A stretch of DNA of 53,491 nucleotides from Planctomycetota bacterium. Its GTDB lineage: Bacteria > Planctomycetota > PUPC01 > JACPCR01. The notes below the pieces were generated by a model, which did no database searches, was not told the DNA's origin, and worked only from the letters and a program-made list of their open reading frames with translations. This document shows, one piece after another, positions 9,767 to 17,934 of this stretch (positions within the stretch are counted from its first letter, which is position 1; each line of letters starts with the position of its first letter). The translations under genes and the position numbers were made by a program. The stretch covers positions 1-53,491 of the forward strand of contig JAQBXN010000049.1 in NCBI GenBank assembly GCA_027625095.1, written 5' to 3'.

Positions 9767-10447
9767 TCACTCCATTGGATGCAGCTCACCATCGAGCAAC
9801 TCCATCCGTTTCGGGAAAGTGGCGGCCAGTGTGGAGCTGTGAGTTACCGCGATCATTGCGGTGTGGTGTTGTTCGCAAAGATCGAGAAACAGCTTGCCGA
9901 CAGACTCGGCGTTTACTCGATCCAGATTGCCGGTCGGCTCATCGCAGAGCAGTAACTTTGGCTTGTTGATCAGAGCTCGTGCGATAGCGATGCGCTGGCG
10001 TTCTCCTCCGGAAAGTTCTGCCGGACGGTATTCCATGCGATGGGCCAGTCCGACCTGATCGAGAAGTTCTCTGGCCCTTTTTTCGTGGTCAGGGCCTTCT
10101 GCGGCGACAATCGTAGGGAGAAGAACATTCTCCAGCGTTGAACATTGCGGTAACAGATGGTGCTCCTGAAAGACAAAGCCAATCGTGCCGTTCCGAAACG
10201 CCGCCAGCCCGGCGTCATCCAGTGCGAACGGGTCCTTGCCTTCCATCCGCACTTCCCCTCCGCTCGGCGGCTCGAGCGTTCCAAGAATATGAAGCAGTGT
10301 GCTCTTGCCTGAACCTGAAGGCCCCATCACCGCGAGACTTTCGCCAAGCGATAACTCGAATGAGACCTCTCTCAAAATCTGTAACGGTTCAGCGCGGGTC
10401 TCGAAAGTTTTATTCAGGTTTCGGACAGAAAGGAAAGAATCAGACAT
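9767..10447 (-). CDS. ABC transporter ATP-binding protein, LolD/MacB family
   Basis: This 226-residue ATPase is read from the ATG at 10447; an in-frame ATG nine codons earlier is possible, and neither has a strong Shine-Dalgarno sequence. Walker A is GPSGSGKST (residues 42-50), the signature LSGGE is at 145-149, Walker B LLLCDE at 165-170, and a switch histidine follows in AVTHSS. The length and the GNLD after Walker B fit the LolD/FtsE/MacB group, which powers FtsX-type permeases. The partner permease is the next gene downstream, separated by a large hairpin that could set different expression levels. It acts on the cytoplasmic face of the inner membrane. Confidence 0.92.
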   Translation of the reverse strand: MSDSFLSVRNLNKTFETRAEPLQILREVSFELSLGESLAVMGPSGSGKSTLLHILGTLEPPSGGEVRMEGKDPFALDDAGLAAFRNGTIGFVFQEHHLLPQCSTLENVLLPTIVAAEGPDHEKRARELLDQVGLAHRMEYRPAELSGGERQRIAIARALINKPKLLLCDEPTGNLDRVNAESVGKLFLDLCEQHHTAMIAVTHSSTLAATFPKRMELLDGELHPME

Positions 10448-10548
10448 TTGATAGCCGCTTTCTTGCGCTTTCATCGGTTGGGGGTTTTCGAAACAGGAAG
10501 CGGTGACACCTCACCGCAGTCCAAATTCTTACAGCGGGACGCATGATA

Positions 10549-13500
10549 TCACCAGTTCAGCTCAATGAGCCGAAAGTCATGCGGCGGGACGGTTACCTTT
10601 AGCACGCCGTCCTTGAGTTCGAGTACCTCTGGCTTTCTTTCCAGGGCCTGGAGATCCAGCGCGCCGGTTTCGTCCTCTGGGGCCTCCTTCTCGAGGGGAG
10701 TTGCTTCAGCTATTGGTAGATTGCTTTTGAGCTTTTGGATGTCGTCTCCGGCCGGCGGCTTCCATGAGTCAACGTCCTCAATCTTTATGTTTTGGTGGGC
10801 CTCAGCCGGGATGCCGATTTTCCCGAGGTCCAGGTGGATGGCAGCCTTTGCAGGGAGCTTCACAAAATTTGTGGCCACCACCAACGCTGTCCCAGGTTTC
10901 ATATAGACCGTGACGCGAACCGGCTCCCTCTTGATTTCGTCACGAAGACGCTGATTGCGCCAGAATCGCTTGTTTGGCAGGTGTTCCTCAAGGAGCGGCG
11001 TATCGAATATCGTTTCAGTCGTCTTGACCACCTCCTTCTTATGGAAAAGAAATACCCTGGTATCCGGCTCTGAGTATTTGTTGAGGAGATCGACGAGCTC
11101 CCACTGCGGCGTCCATTCATTGAAATCAAAGAGAAGACGTACTGCCCACGCCGAGCGATACATGCGGTGAACCATGTGCGCCCAATGATCCTTGTTGCGC
11201 TTCCGCGTGGCGTAATCGTCCTTGAACATAAACGAAACAATGACGCCAGTACGCTCGGGCACATCGAGTGTGAGCAGACGATCCAGAGGCCAGGCATCAA
11301 TGAATGTCACGCTGGTATCGCCGAAGCGTCCGACGTCTTCGCCGTCGTAAGCGAGGGTGCAGAATGCCTGGAACGGCATGCTCATGGTGCTGGTCTGATG
11401 GGTGGTAAGCAATGGCGGTTTGCCAAGCTCGCTGGTCAGCGTGTAGAGACGCTTGACGTATTCGCGGTAAGCAAAGAGCGCGTTTCCGGGCTGAACTCTA
11501 CCGTCCGGCAGCACATAGGCGGCTCCTGTCGCCGCGTTCGTATCGGGCATAGGAAAGACATCATCGATGTAGAGCCCGTCCATGATGTCGCGGCGAATCC
11601 ACTCGTTCATGTAGTAGACCAGGCAATCAACTTTTGATTGTGGGAATGAACATCCGTTGCCCCACTCCCAATTGAAATACGCACTGTGCGGTCCGGCTGT
11701 CACATAGCGTCGATCATGGTAAAGCATGTGAGCGCCGCCGATGGGATACTTTCCGATGTCTGCTTCCCGCTGCACTTTCGCTGCAGATTCGGCGAGTTCC
11801 CAGTTGTAATCTTTCGGCCAGTAATCGAATGCCTCTTTCTTGAAGGGAATGAGGAAAGGGGCAAACGTGGCGTTGCTAACGTGCCTGCCTCCAATGACGC
11901 CGACGACTTTGTTGTTGCCACGATTGTATTGCCGATGCTGTTTCGGCAGCGGCTTCGGGGGAGTCGCCAGTAAACCAAAGACCAGTTTTCGTGATTCCTT
12001 GAGTTCGAATTCCTCCGGAATGATGTGCAGGCCAATGGTGATGATATCCCCGGCACGTGAAATCGTAACGGCCGGCTTGCTCTCGCTTGGCACCCACCCC
12101 TGGTCGTTGTCCGCGAACCAGCAGAGGCCGCGAATGGGCCCGCCGAGCCACAATTGCGGAATAAAGTTGCCGACCGTTTTCTTAGAGATGGAGCCGTGCT
12201 TTGACCAGTTAAGGCTGTCCCAGACGACACCTTCACCATCGGCCAGGTAGCCGGCAGTTTCGTAACCCCGGAAGTCTCCTCCGGTGGGGAGCGCGTGGAT
12301 CAGGTCCGCGTATTCTTTCTTTAACGGGATATGAATCGCTAAGTCGTGGATTTTCAATGAATTTTCGGATGAGAGGTCCAACTCGAACTTTGTCATCCCG
12401 TCGAATTCCATGAGAGCGTCCACTTGCAGGTTCAGAGGGCCTATGGAGATCTTGGAGGACCATTTTGCTGAATTCCTGTCCACGGGTTCAGGCCTTGCCG
12501 CATTTCGAATTTGTATCCCCGCGTCGCCGCCGACTCTAGCTTCCACACGTATCGGCCCGGCGAGAATTTCCTGCCCCTTCACTGCTATCTGGTCGAAAAG
12601 TCCGGTTTGGCCGATCGTGTAATCGCGTTCGATTACCTGTACCTTCTGTTCGGCCACCGTGACCGGGATGAACGGCGACGGCGGAGTCTCCGAGTATCCG
12701 ATGCGATTGTTGAGCCAGGGAATGGGGGCGCGAACGAAGGCGCTGGTGAATTTGCCCTGCGAGCGGCCGCCTTTATCAAATAGTTCTCCCCGGCATTCGT
12801 AATCCCCTTCGGGAAGCTGGCCTACGGTGAACTCGGTGCTGCCTTTTCCGATTTTAAATTCGGTGACGGTGGACTCATCAATCTTCCTGCCATCCTGGGC
12901 GAACAAAGCAATCCGGACAGAGGATGTGCTTTCGTAATCGATAAGGTTGACCACTACCTTAATCCGAAGCTTTCCAGCCGAATACTGAAAATCGTAATCG
13001 CACTCTGCGAGATCGAGAGGCGACATCTTTTCGCCCGTGAACGACCGGAATGCATTGGCGATTTCTTTGCGAATGAATGGTTGCCGGTACAGCCTGATTT
13101 CGTCGTAGTGAGTCTTGAATTCGCTCCCGATCAGGATGTGGGTCGGAGCAGTCTTTGCCAGCACTTCATCCGATGCTTTTTTGCAGACACTGACCCGATG
13201 ATCCCAACCGACCCACTCTCCGTCGAGACAGTAATTGGGCTGGTGGTTTTCGACAGTTTGCCCCCATATGACCGCCGCGTGAGTCCACTTGTATGGCATA
13301 AGATCGAATGGATTATCCATCTCGGTGCGGAGGCGGTCTGCGGTGACCGTGATCAATGGAATCGGTTCGGGCGGGACATCTCCCTGCTGCGGGCCCGGCT
13401 CGCCGAATACCGTGAGCAGATGCACCTTCGTATTTTTGTACTGCAGGGTGCTGTTCGGGTGTGGACGCCGGTTTAGATTGTCCCAGTTGCCAGGCTTGAA

Positions 13501-14598
13501 CCAGAATTCAAGGGTGCCGCTGGTGAGCCGATAATTCTTCGGAAGATTGAGCGGAATGACGTGCTGCTTGTCCGTCAGTAGCAGCCCGTTGCCCTTAACG
13601 CCCGGAACACTTTCGGCGAGGTGTTCGGCCTTCTTTGTTTTTGGAACGAATGAAGGATCGAGTCCTTGGTCGTCTATTTCCGCGTCCAAGCCGTTAATTG
13701 CCTCTTCGTCAGAATCTTCCTTCTTACCGCCAAACAGGCCTTCGAGTCTTTCTTGAACCAGAAGATCCTGTGGGGAACGGAAGAATTCCCGCGTTCGGGC
13801 GAAGACCACGGAACGTTGGTTGGCTACCCACGGCTGTCTCACGACCTCATAAAAAGTACGTGTCCCGGATGAGATCATCAGATCGTCCAGTTCCCCGTTG
13901 AAGCCGGCAGTGCCTCGCGCATTGTTCCCTAACGCAATCATCGGCAGTGTGCTGGCGGGTGGAAAAGAGTAGTACGCGTTCTTTGGGAGCGCGGTGAGCC
14001 AGCGTCTGCCGTTGAGATATACGGCCAGGCCAGTCGAATCGACCCAGATGCCATTCACCTGCAACTGGATGTATCCCGTGACGGCGAAATGCACCCACTC
14101 ATTCGCGGGCGTTGGCGAGTCAGAAAGGGTTTCCGGTAAGCCTTCACCGGTAAATTTCATTCGGCCGTCCGGCAAGATCGCCAGACGAATGGCCGGGCCA
14201 TCGCCACCGGATGGAATCTCAAGAAGCACTTCTTCGGCTTTTGGTTGCGCTGAGGTGCGGCACCAAAATTCGATACTGAGCCCCTTCTGAATTGTCTCCG
14301 CTGATATGCCGCCGACTTTGGTGAGAATCAGCCGGCTGTCGCCGCCTCCGAATTTCGCGGCACTGCCGAACCTGCCATCCTTAGTGAGAGTAACGTTGCC
14401 ATGTTTAGACGGACTGTTCTGCCAGGCGGTAGGATCATGCAGAAGCGTATTGTCGAACGACCATAAAATGACAGTGGACTCGTCGAGCTCGGCCTTGTGG
14501 ATTGGGTCGATACGTTTGGGAACTTCCCGGTAGCTCTTGGTTTCACAAAGACCGCCAGTGAGGAGCAACGAGAGGAGTGTGAGACTACGGAGACGCAT
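10549..14598 (-). CDS. Secreted LamG / DUF6067-like glycosidase-like protein (second copy)
   Basis: This 1349-residue protein has an N-terminal hydrophobic signal (residues 4-18). The GLC near residue 19 is a poor lipobox, so it is probably soluble or secreted rather than a lipoprotein. Two LamG-like regions are inferred at roughly 45-260 and 320-500 (SIEFWCRTS, TLEFWFKPGNW). The C-terminal half parallels the gene at 138: GLCWFADNDQGW near residue 824 and DGLYIDDVFP near 1006 match GLYWFADHAGGW and IYLDECYE, placing conserved acids on the same barrel strand. The two proteins are diverged paralogues rather than a recent duplication. It probably binds and processes complex carbohydrate outside the cell; the exact activity is unassigned. 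Confidence 0.8.
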   Translation of the reverse strand: MRLRSLTLLSLLLTGGLCETKSYREVPKRIDPIHKAELDESTVILWSFDNTLLHDPTAWQNSPSKHGNVTLTKDGRFGSAAKFGGGDSRLILTKVGGISAETIQKGLSIEFWCRTSAQPKAEEVLLEIPSGGDGPAIRLAILPDGRMKFTGEGLPETLSDSPTPANEWVHFAVTGYIQLQVNGIWVDSTGLAVYLNGRRWLTALPKNAYYSFPPASTLPMIALGNNARGTAGFNGELDDLMISSGTRTFYEVVRQPWVANQRSVVFARTREFFRSPQDLLVQERLEGLFGGKKEDSDEEAINGLDAEIDDQGLDPSFVPKTKKAEHLAESVPGVKGNGLLLTDKQHVIPLNLPKNYRLTSGTLEFWFKPGNWDNLNRRPHPNSTLQYKNTKVHLLTVFGEPGPQQGDVPPEPIPLITVTADRLRTEMDNPFDLMPYKWTHAAVIWGQTVENHQPNYCLDGEWVGWDHRVSVCKKASDEVLAKTAPTHILIGSEFKTHYDEIRLYRQPFIRKEIANAFRSFTGEKMSPLDLAECDYDFQYSAGKLRIKVVVNLIDYESTSSVRIALFAQDGRKIDESTVTEFKIGKGSTEFTVGQLPEGDYECRGELFDKGGRSQGKFTSAFVRAPIPWLNNRIGYSETPPSPFIPVTVAEQKVQVIERDYTIGQTGLFDQIAVKGQEILAGPIRVEARVGGDAGIQIRNAARPEPVDRNSAKWSSKISIGPLNLQVDALMEFDGMTKFELDLSSENSLKIHDLAIHIPLKKEYADLIHALPTGGDFRGYETAGYLADGEGVVWDSLNWSKHGSISKKTVGNFIPQLWLGGPIRGLCWFADNDQGWVPSESKPAVTISRAGDIITIGLHIIPEEFELKESRKLVFGLLATPPKPLPKQHRQYNRGNNKVVGVIGGRHVSNATFAPFLIPFKKEAFDYWPKDYNWELAESAAKVQREADIGKYPIGGAHMLYHDRRYVTAGPHSAYFNWEWGNGCSFPQSKVDCLVYYMNEWIRRDIMDGLYIDDVFPMPDTNAATGAAYVLPDGRVQPGNALFAYREYVKRLYTLTSELGKPPLLTTHQTSTMSMPFQAFCTLAYDGEDVGRFGDTSVTFIDAWPLDRLLTLDVPERTGVIVSFMFKDDYATRKRNKDHWAHMVHRMYRSAWAVRLLFDFNEWTPQWELVDLLNKYSEPDTRVFLFHKKEVVKTTETIFDTPLLEEHLPNKRFWRNQRLRDEIKREPVRVTVYMKPGTALVVATNFVKLPAKAAIHLDLGKIGIPAEAHQNIKIEDVDSWKPPAGDDIQKLKSNLPIAEATPLEKEAPEDETGALDLQALERKPEVLELKDGVLKVTVPPHDFRLIELNW

Positions 14599-14630
14599 GA
14601 GTTACCTGTTCGCTCCAAGGCAGGCCCGCC

Positions 14631-15152
14631 TTATATCACAGTACTGAGCATCTCCCAGAATCCGTCGGCCTTGTAAAACTTCAGTTCAACGGTTCCGGCG
14701 AACGAAACGATGTCAGCGTTATCCAGCACGTACCGATTATGGGGTGTGAGTCTGCTCCTGTTAATAAAGGAGCCGTTGGTGGAGTCGGCATCCGTCAGGT
14801 AGCAACGACCGGTCGAGATATCCATGGAAAAGTAGGCGTGGAATTTGGAGATCGCATGGATGTCAAGAACGACATCGTTATTGCCTGCCCTGCCTACGTT
14901 GATCATGCCTCCGAATGCATTCGTTCCCCGCTTGACGAGCCGGTAAACGGGCTGGTCCCTGGGCAATATCCTGGTGGTGGCTGCCTCCAACTCTTCCGCG
15001 GTGAGCTGAATCGTTTGAAATTCGAACTTGTCGTCCTTCTTAGTCCCAGCCTTTTCCGGCTGCTGAACCATGAAAGGAAACTTGTATTGTTCTACAAAAG
15101 CCTCCCTCGACAGCCTTTCACGAATCGGCATAAATGTGGCAACCGTTTCCAT
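14631..15152 (-). CDS. FHA-domain protein
   Basis: This is a 173-residue protein if it starts at the ATG at 15152; a TTG 30 codons upstream would extend it, and no start has a convincing ribosome site. The C-terminal ~100 residues are a forkhead-associated domain: an NVGRAGNNDVVL strand, then ISKFHAYF and DADSTNGSFINRSRL, carrying the Arg, Ser-x-x-His and Asn residues that bind phosphothreonine. The N-terminal ~70 residues are unassigned. FHA proteins read out Ser/Thr kinase activity, and the window also encodes such a kinase (44218-45447). It lies 32 bases upstream of the LamG protein gene and may be co-transcribed with it. Confidence 0.8.
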   Translation of the reverse strand: METVATFMPIRERLSREAFVEQYKFPFMVQQPEKAGTKKDDKFEFQTIQLTAEELEAATTRILPRDQPVYRLVKRGTNAFGGMINVGRAGNNDVVLDIHAISKFHAYFSMDISTGRCYLTDADSTNGSFINRSRLTPHNRYVLDNADIVSFAGTVELKFYKADGFWEMLSTVI

Positions 15153-15408
15153 CTCTCTTGAGTTTGCAGTGATGTCTGAAGGGGCGCGCTGAGGTGGGTT
15201 TTCTAAGCGCCGGAATGCTAGTTTGCGAAACAGGGTTGTCAACCTGAGCCCTCTCCAGGGGAAGCTGGAGAAAGGCTAGAAAGGTGAAAGAAGGGAGAGC
15301 GCTTGCGTCATCTGGCCCTGTCCATACGATTCCTTCCTTCGTGCGTGAGACTCCCCTGAATAAGCAAAACACTGGACCGTCGAAATGGCTATGCCGGAGA
15401 GAAGAAAT

Positions 15409-16185
15409 ATGCCTCGAAAGCTTTGTCTTGGATTGATGGTCTTCACCTGCGGATGGGTGCTGATGGGTATGGAAATGGTCGGGCCCCGGCTCATGGCCCC
15501 AGTCTTCGGGTCGGATATTTACGCCTGGGGCAGCATCATCAGTACATTCATGGTTGCCCTGTCCGTGGGTTACTGGGCGGGCGGCAGGTTGACGCGGAAA
15601 TGGAATTCGCATTGGACCCTTACCATCATTGGCATTGCCACCTCTATTTTTATGCTTCTATTGATTGTGGACGTTAGCTACTTCGCTCACGGACCGCAGC
15701 CAGTGGGGGTAGAGGGAATTGAAAAGGAGCGCCCTTACATCCCGGTGCACAAATGGCTTAATGATCGACTGTTCGATTTCTGGATAGATACGTATTACGA
15801 AGGCGACGAAATGCTTGAGGCGCCTAACATGCGGTGGCCGACGCTGATTTCGTCATTCATCTTATTTTTCATACCGTCAGCGCTGTTGGGGATGGCTTCG
15901 CCGGTGGCTATTCGGTTGGCCACCCAGGAACTCGATCGGGTGGGTGAGAGCGCCGGACATCTGTACGCCATTTCTACAGCCGGCAGTTTTTGGGGTGTCC
16001 TTATCACTTCGTTTCATCTCGTGGGGCTCTACAAGAATCACCATATCTTCATTGCCTTTTCCACGGTGCTGACCGTCGCTGCCATACTGTTCGGTTTTGT
16101 ATACCCGTTGACGCGACTCCCGCGCACAGAACCAGTACCTGAAATTTCAGAACTCAAAAAAGAGGAGATTTCCCCGGATGAATAA
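15409..16185 (+). CDS. Membrane half of a fused-spermidine-synthase-like protein
   Basis: This 258-residue protein is read from the ATG at 15409, which has GGAGAG seven bases upstream; an ATG eight codons earlier lacks this. Six membrane helices are visible. Motifs EMVGPRLMAP, FGSDIYAWGS and HLYAISTAGSFWG are those of the membrane domain found N-terminal to spermidine-synthase-like domains in large bacterial fusion proteins. Here the soluble domain is a separate gene that begins eight bases before this one ends. The helix 3-4 interval carries a long soluble insert (about 85-140). Its role is unknown; it may anchor or transport for the partner. Confidence 0.8.
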   Translation: MPRKLCLGLMVFTCGWVLMGMEMVGPRLMAPVFGSDIYAWGSIISTFMVALSVGYWAGGRLTRKWNSHWTLTIIGIATSIFMLLLIVDVSYFAHGPQPVGVEGIEKERPYIPVHKWLNDRLFDFWIDTYYEGDEMLEAPNMRWPTLISSFILFFIPSALLGMASPVAIRLATQELDRVGESAGHLYAISTAGSFWGVLITSFHLVGLYKNHHIFIAFSTVLTVAAILFGFVYPLTRLPRTEPVPEISELKKEEISPDE

Positions 16186-17071
16186 GAAACTCATTTTGGG
16201 AGCGGTTCTGGCTCTTGTGACCTGCAACCTGACCGCTCAGACCAAGGTCCTTTTTGAGAAGGAAAGTAAGTATCACTACATCAGGGTCGATGAAGAGAAT
16301 GGTCAACGGACCATGCGTTTCAGGCGTAAGGGTCTGGAATATGATGAGTCACGCTACGACCCGAGTCAGCCGAATATACCAGTGCTGAGTTATACGCGGC
16401 TTTTCTTTTCTGCGTTCCTTTTTCGTCCGGATGCAAAGCGCGTACTGATGATCGGTCTGGGCGGCGGAGCTGTCCCGCGCCTGATTCATCACTACATGCC
16501 GGACATCCAGATGGACACGGTAGAACTCGATGGCGCGGTGCTCGAGGCCGCCGAGAAACACTTCAATTTCAAGAGGGACGACAAGAATACAGTGCGAATC
16601 GGAGACGGGCGCGTGCATGTGCGGATAATGCTTCGGCAAAAGGTGAAGTACGACATCATCATGCTCGATGCCTTCCGTGGCGGGTACATTCCATATCACC
16701 TCACCACAAAAGAATTTTTTCAGCAGGTGGAGGGCCTCTTGAGTGAAAACGGAATCGTCGCCGCGAACATGCGGCCTGATTTCAAAATTTACGATTACCA
16801 CAAACGGACGATGGCCAATGTCTTTCCCTCGCTCTACACGTTCGGCGCGACAGGCAATAAAATCTGCGTGGGCATGCCTCGTCGCACTAACGTCCACAAG
16901 AATGAGATGATGCAGAACGCCATCAAACTTCAGAGCCGCCATCAGTTTGAATTCAGGCTGTCTGCCATCGTTGATGAATTCCAGCCGGAAGTCGATTACG
17001 AGACCAAGGGCGAGATATTCACCGATGATTACGCCCCGGCAAATATCCTGAGGGGGATACCCAGGGAGTGA
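16178..17071 (+). CDS. Spermidine-synthase-like (SAM-fold) protein with signal peptide
   Basis: The 297-residue protein overlaps the membrane-half gene by eight bases, so translation is probably coupled. Residues 1-20 look like a cleavable signal peptide or an anchor helix. The rest is a Rossmann-fold aminopropyl- or methyltransferase-like domain: GLGGG (93-97) for the nucleotide loop, acidic VELD (115-118), GDG (142-144), and LDAF...IPYHLTTKEF (163-180), a signature of the membrane-linked SpeE-like family. Export would be unusual for a SAM-dependent enzyme, so either the N-terminus is a membrane helix with the domain inside, or the protein works without SAM. It should not be called a true spermidine synthase without biochemical proof. 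Confidence 0.78.
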   Translation: MNKKLILGAVLALVTCNLTAQTKVLFEKESKYHYIRVDEENGQRTMRFRRKGLEYDESRYDPSQPNIPVLSYTRLFFSAFLFRPDAKRVLMIGLGGGAVPRLIHHYMPDIQMDTVELDGAVLEAAEKHFNFKRDDKNTVRIGDGRVHVRIMLRQKVKYDIIMLDAFRGGYIPYHLTTKEFFQQVEGLLSENGIVAANMRPDFKIYDYHKRTMANVFPSLYTFGATGNKICVGMPRRTNVHKNEMMQNAIKLQSRHQFEFRLSAIVDEFQPEVDYETKGEIFTDDYAPANILRGIPRE

Positions 17072-17077
17072 CAGATT

Positions 17078-17932
17078 TTGTCTGATTCGTCTCAAATCAA
17101 TACCGCAATAGAAGTCGTTCGCGAGGCGGGCCAGATTGCTCTTGAGTATTTCTTGCGGCCTGAGCTGCATACGGAGCTCAAAGCGGACCGCAGCCTGTTG
17201 TCCGAGGCGGATGCTGCGACGGAGCAGTTCATCATCAAGAAGCTGAACGAGAGTTTTCCTCACTACCCTTTCATTGGGGAAGAGACGATTTCTGACAGGG
17301 CGGAATCGTTCTATGAGGAGGCCCTGCTGGCGGACCGCACGTGGGTACTCGACCCAATCGATGGCACGAATAATTTTGTGGCCGGCAACCCTGTATGGTG
17401 TGTTTCGCTCGCCCTCATGGAGAAGGGGAAACCGACGTTGGGTGTAGTCTACTTCCCCGCGCTTAATGATGAGATGTACTATAACAATGACGCAGGTTTG
17501 TGGCGGTGTCCGAACGCCTCGCGGGAGGGTCACTCCACAAAGGTTACAACCGCAAGAGTCTCCCTGGATGCCAAACCGCTTTTCATGGTCCATGACGGTT
17601 TCTTCCGCCGTTATGACGTAGACCTGCCGCTCGTTCCCCGCATCAGCGGGTGCACCGTATTAAATGTTCTGTACGCGGTCATGGGCAAGGCGGGTGCGGC
17701 TTCGCAGAGTGCGCACTTGTGGGACTTTGCGGCGCCGCTGGCTTTTGCGGAGGGGATGGGCGCGACGATGGTTGGTGCATTTACCGGTAAACGAATGCAT
17801 TCGTTTCAGCCGGACGATTTTTATCTCGATCCATCAGAGCCACGCCGATTGTGGAAAGTGAGGGAGCAGACCCTCATTGCCGCCGAAGAGACGGTGGAGA
17901 CGTGGAGAAACGCGTTCAGAATCAAGGAGTGA
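17078..17932 (+). CDS. Inositol-monophosphatase-family phosphatase
   Basis: This 284-residue enzyme uses a TTG start at 17078, with GGGAG nine bases upstream and six bases after the previous stop, so it belongs to the same transcript. Metal- and phosphate-binding motifs are present: GEE (67-69), DPIDGTNNF (92-100) and a C-terminal WDFAAP. The family removes phosphate from inositol phosphates, histidinol phosphate, fructose bisphosphate or PAP using two or three Mg ions. Which substrate applies is not readable; hisG elsewhere in the window makes histidinol phosphate one possibility. It converges on dxs, with only two bases between the stop codons. Confidence 0.88.
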   Translation: MSDSSQINTAIEVVREAGQIALEYFLRPELHTELKADRSLLSEADAATEQFIIKKLNESFPHYPFIGEETISDRAESFYEEALLADRTWVLDPIDGTNNFVAGNPVWCVSLALMEKGKPTLGVVYFPALNDEMYYNNDAGLWRCPNASREGHSTKVTTARVSLDAKPLFMVHDGFFRRYDVDLPLVPRISGCTVLNVLYAVMGKAGAASQSAHLWDFAAPLAFAEGMGATMVGAFTGKRMHSFQPDDFYLDPSEPRRLWKVREQTLIAAEETVETWRNAFRIKE

Positions 17933-17934
17933 CG

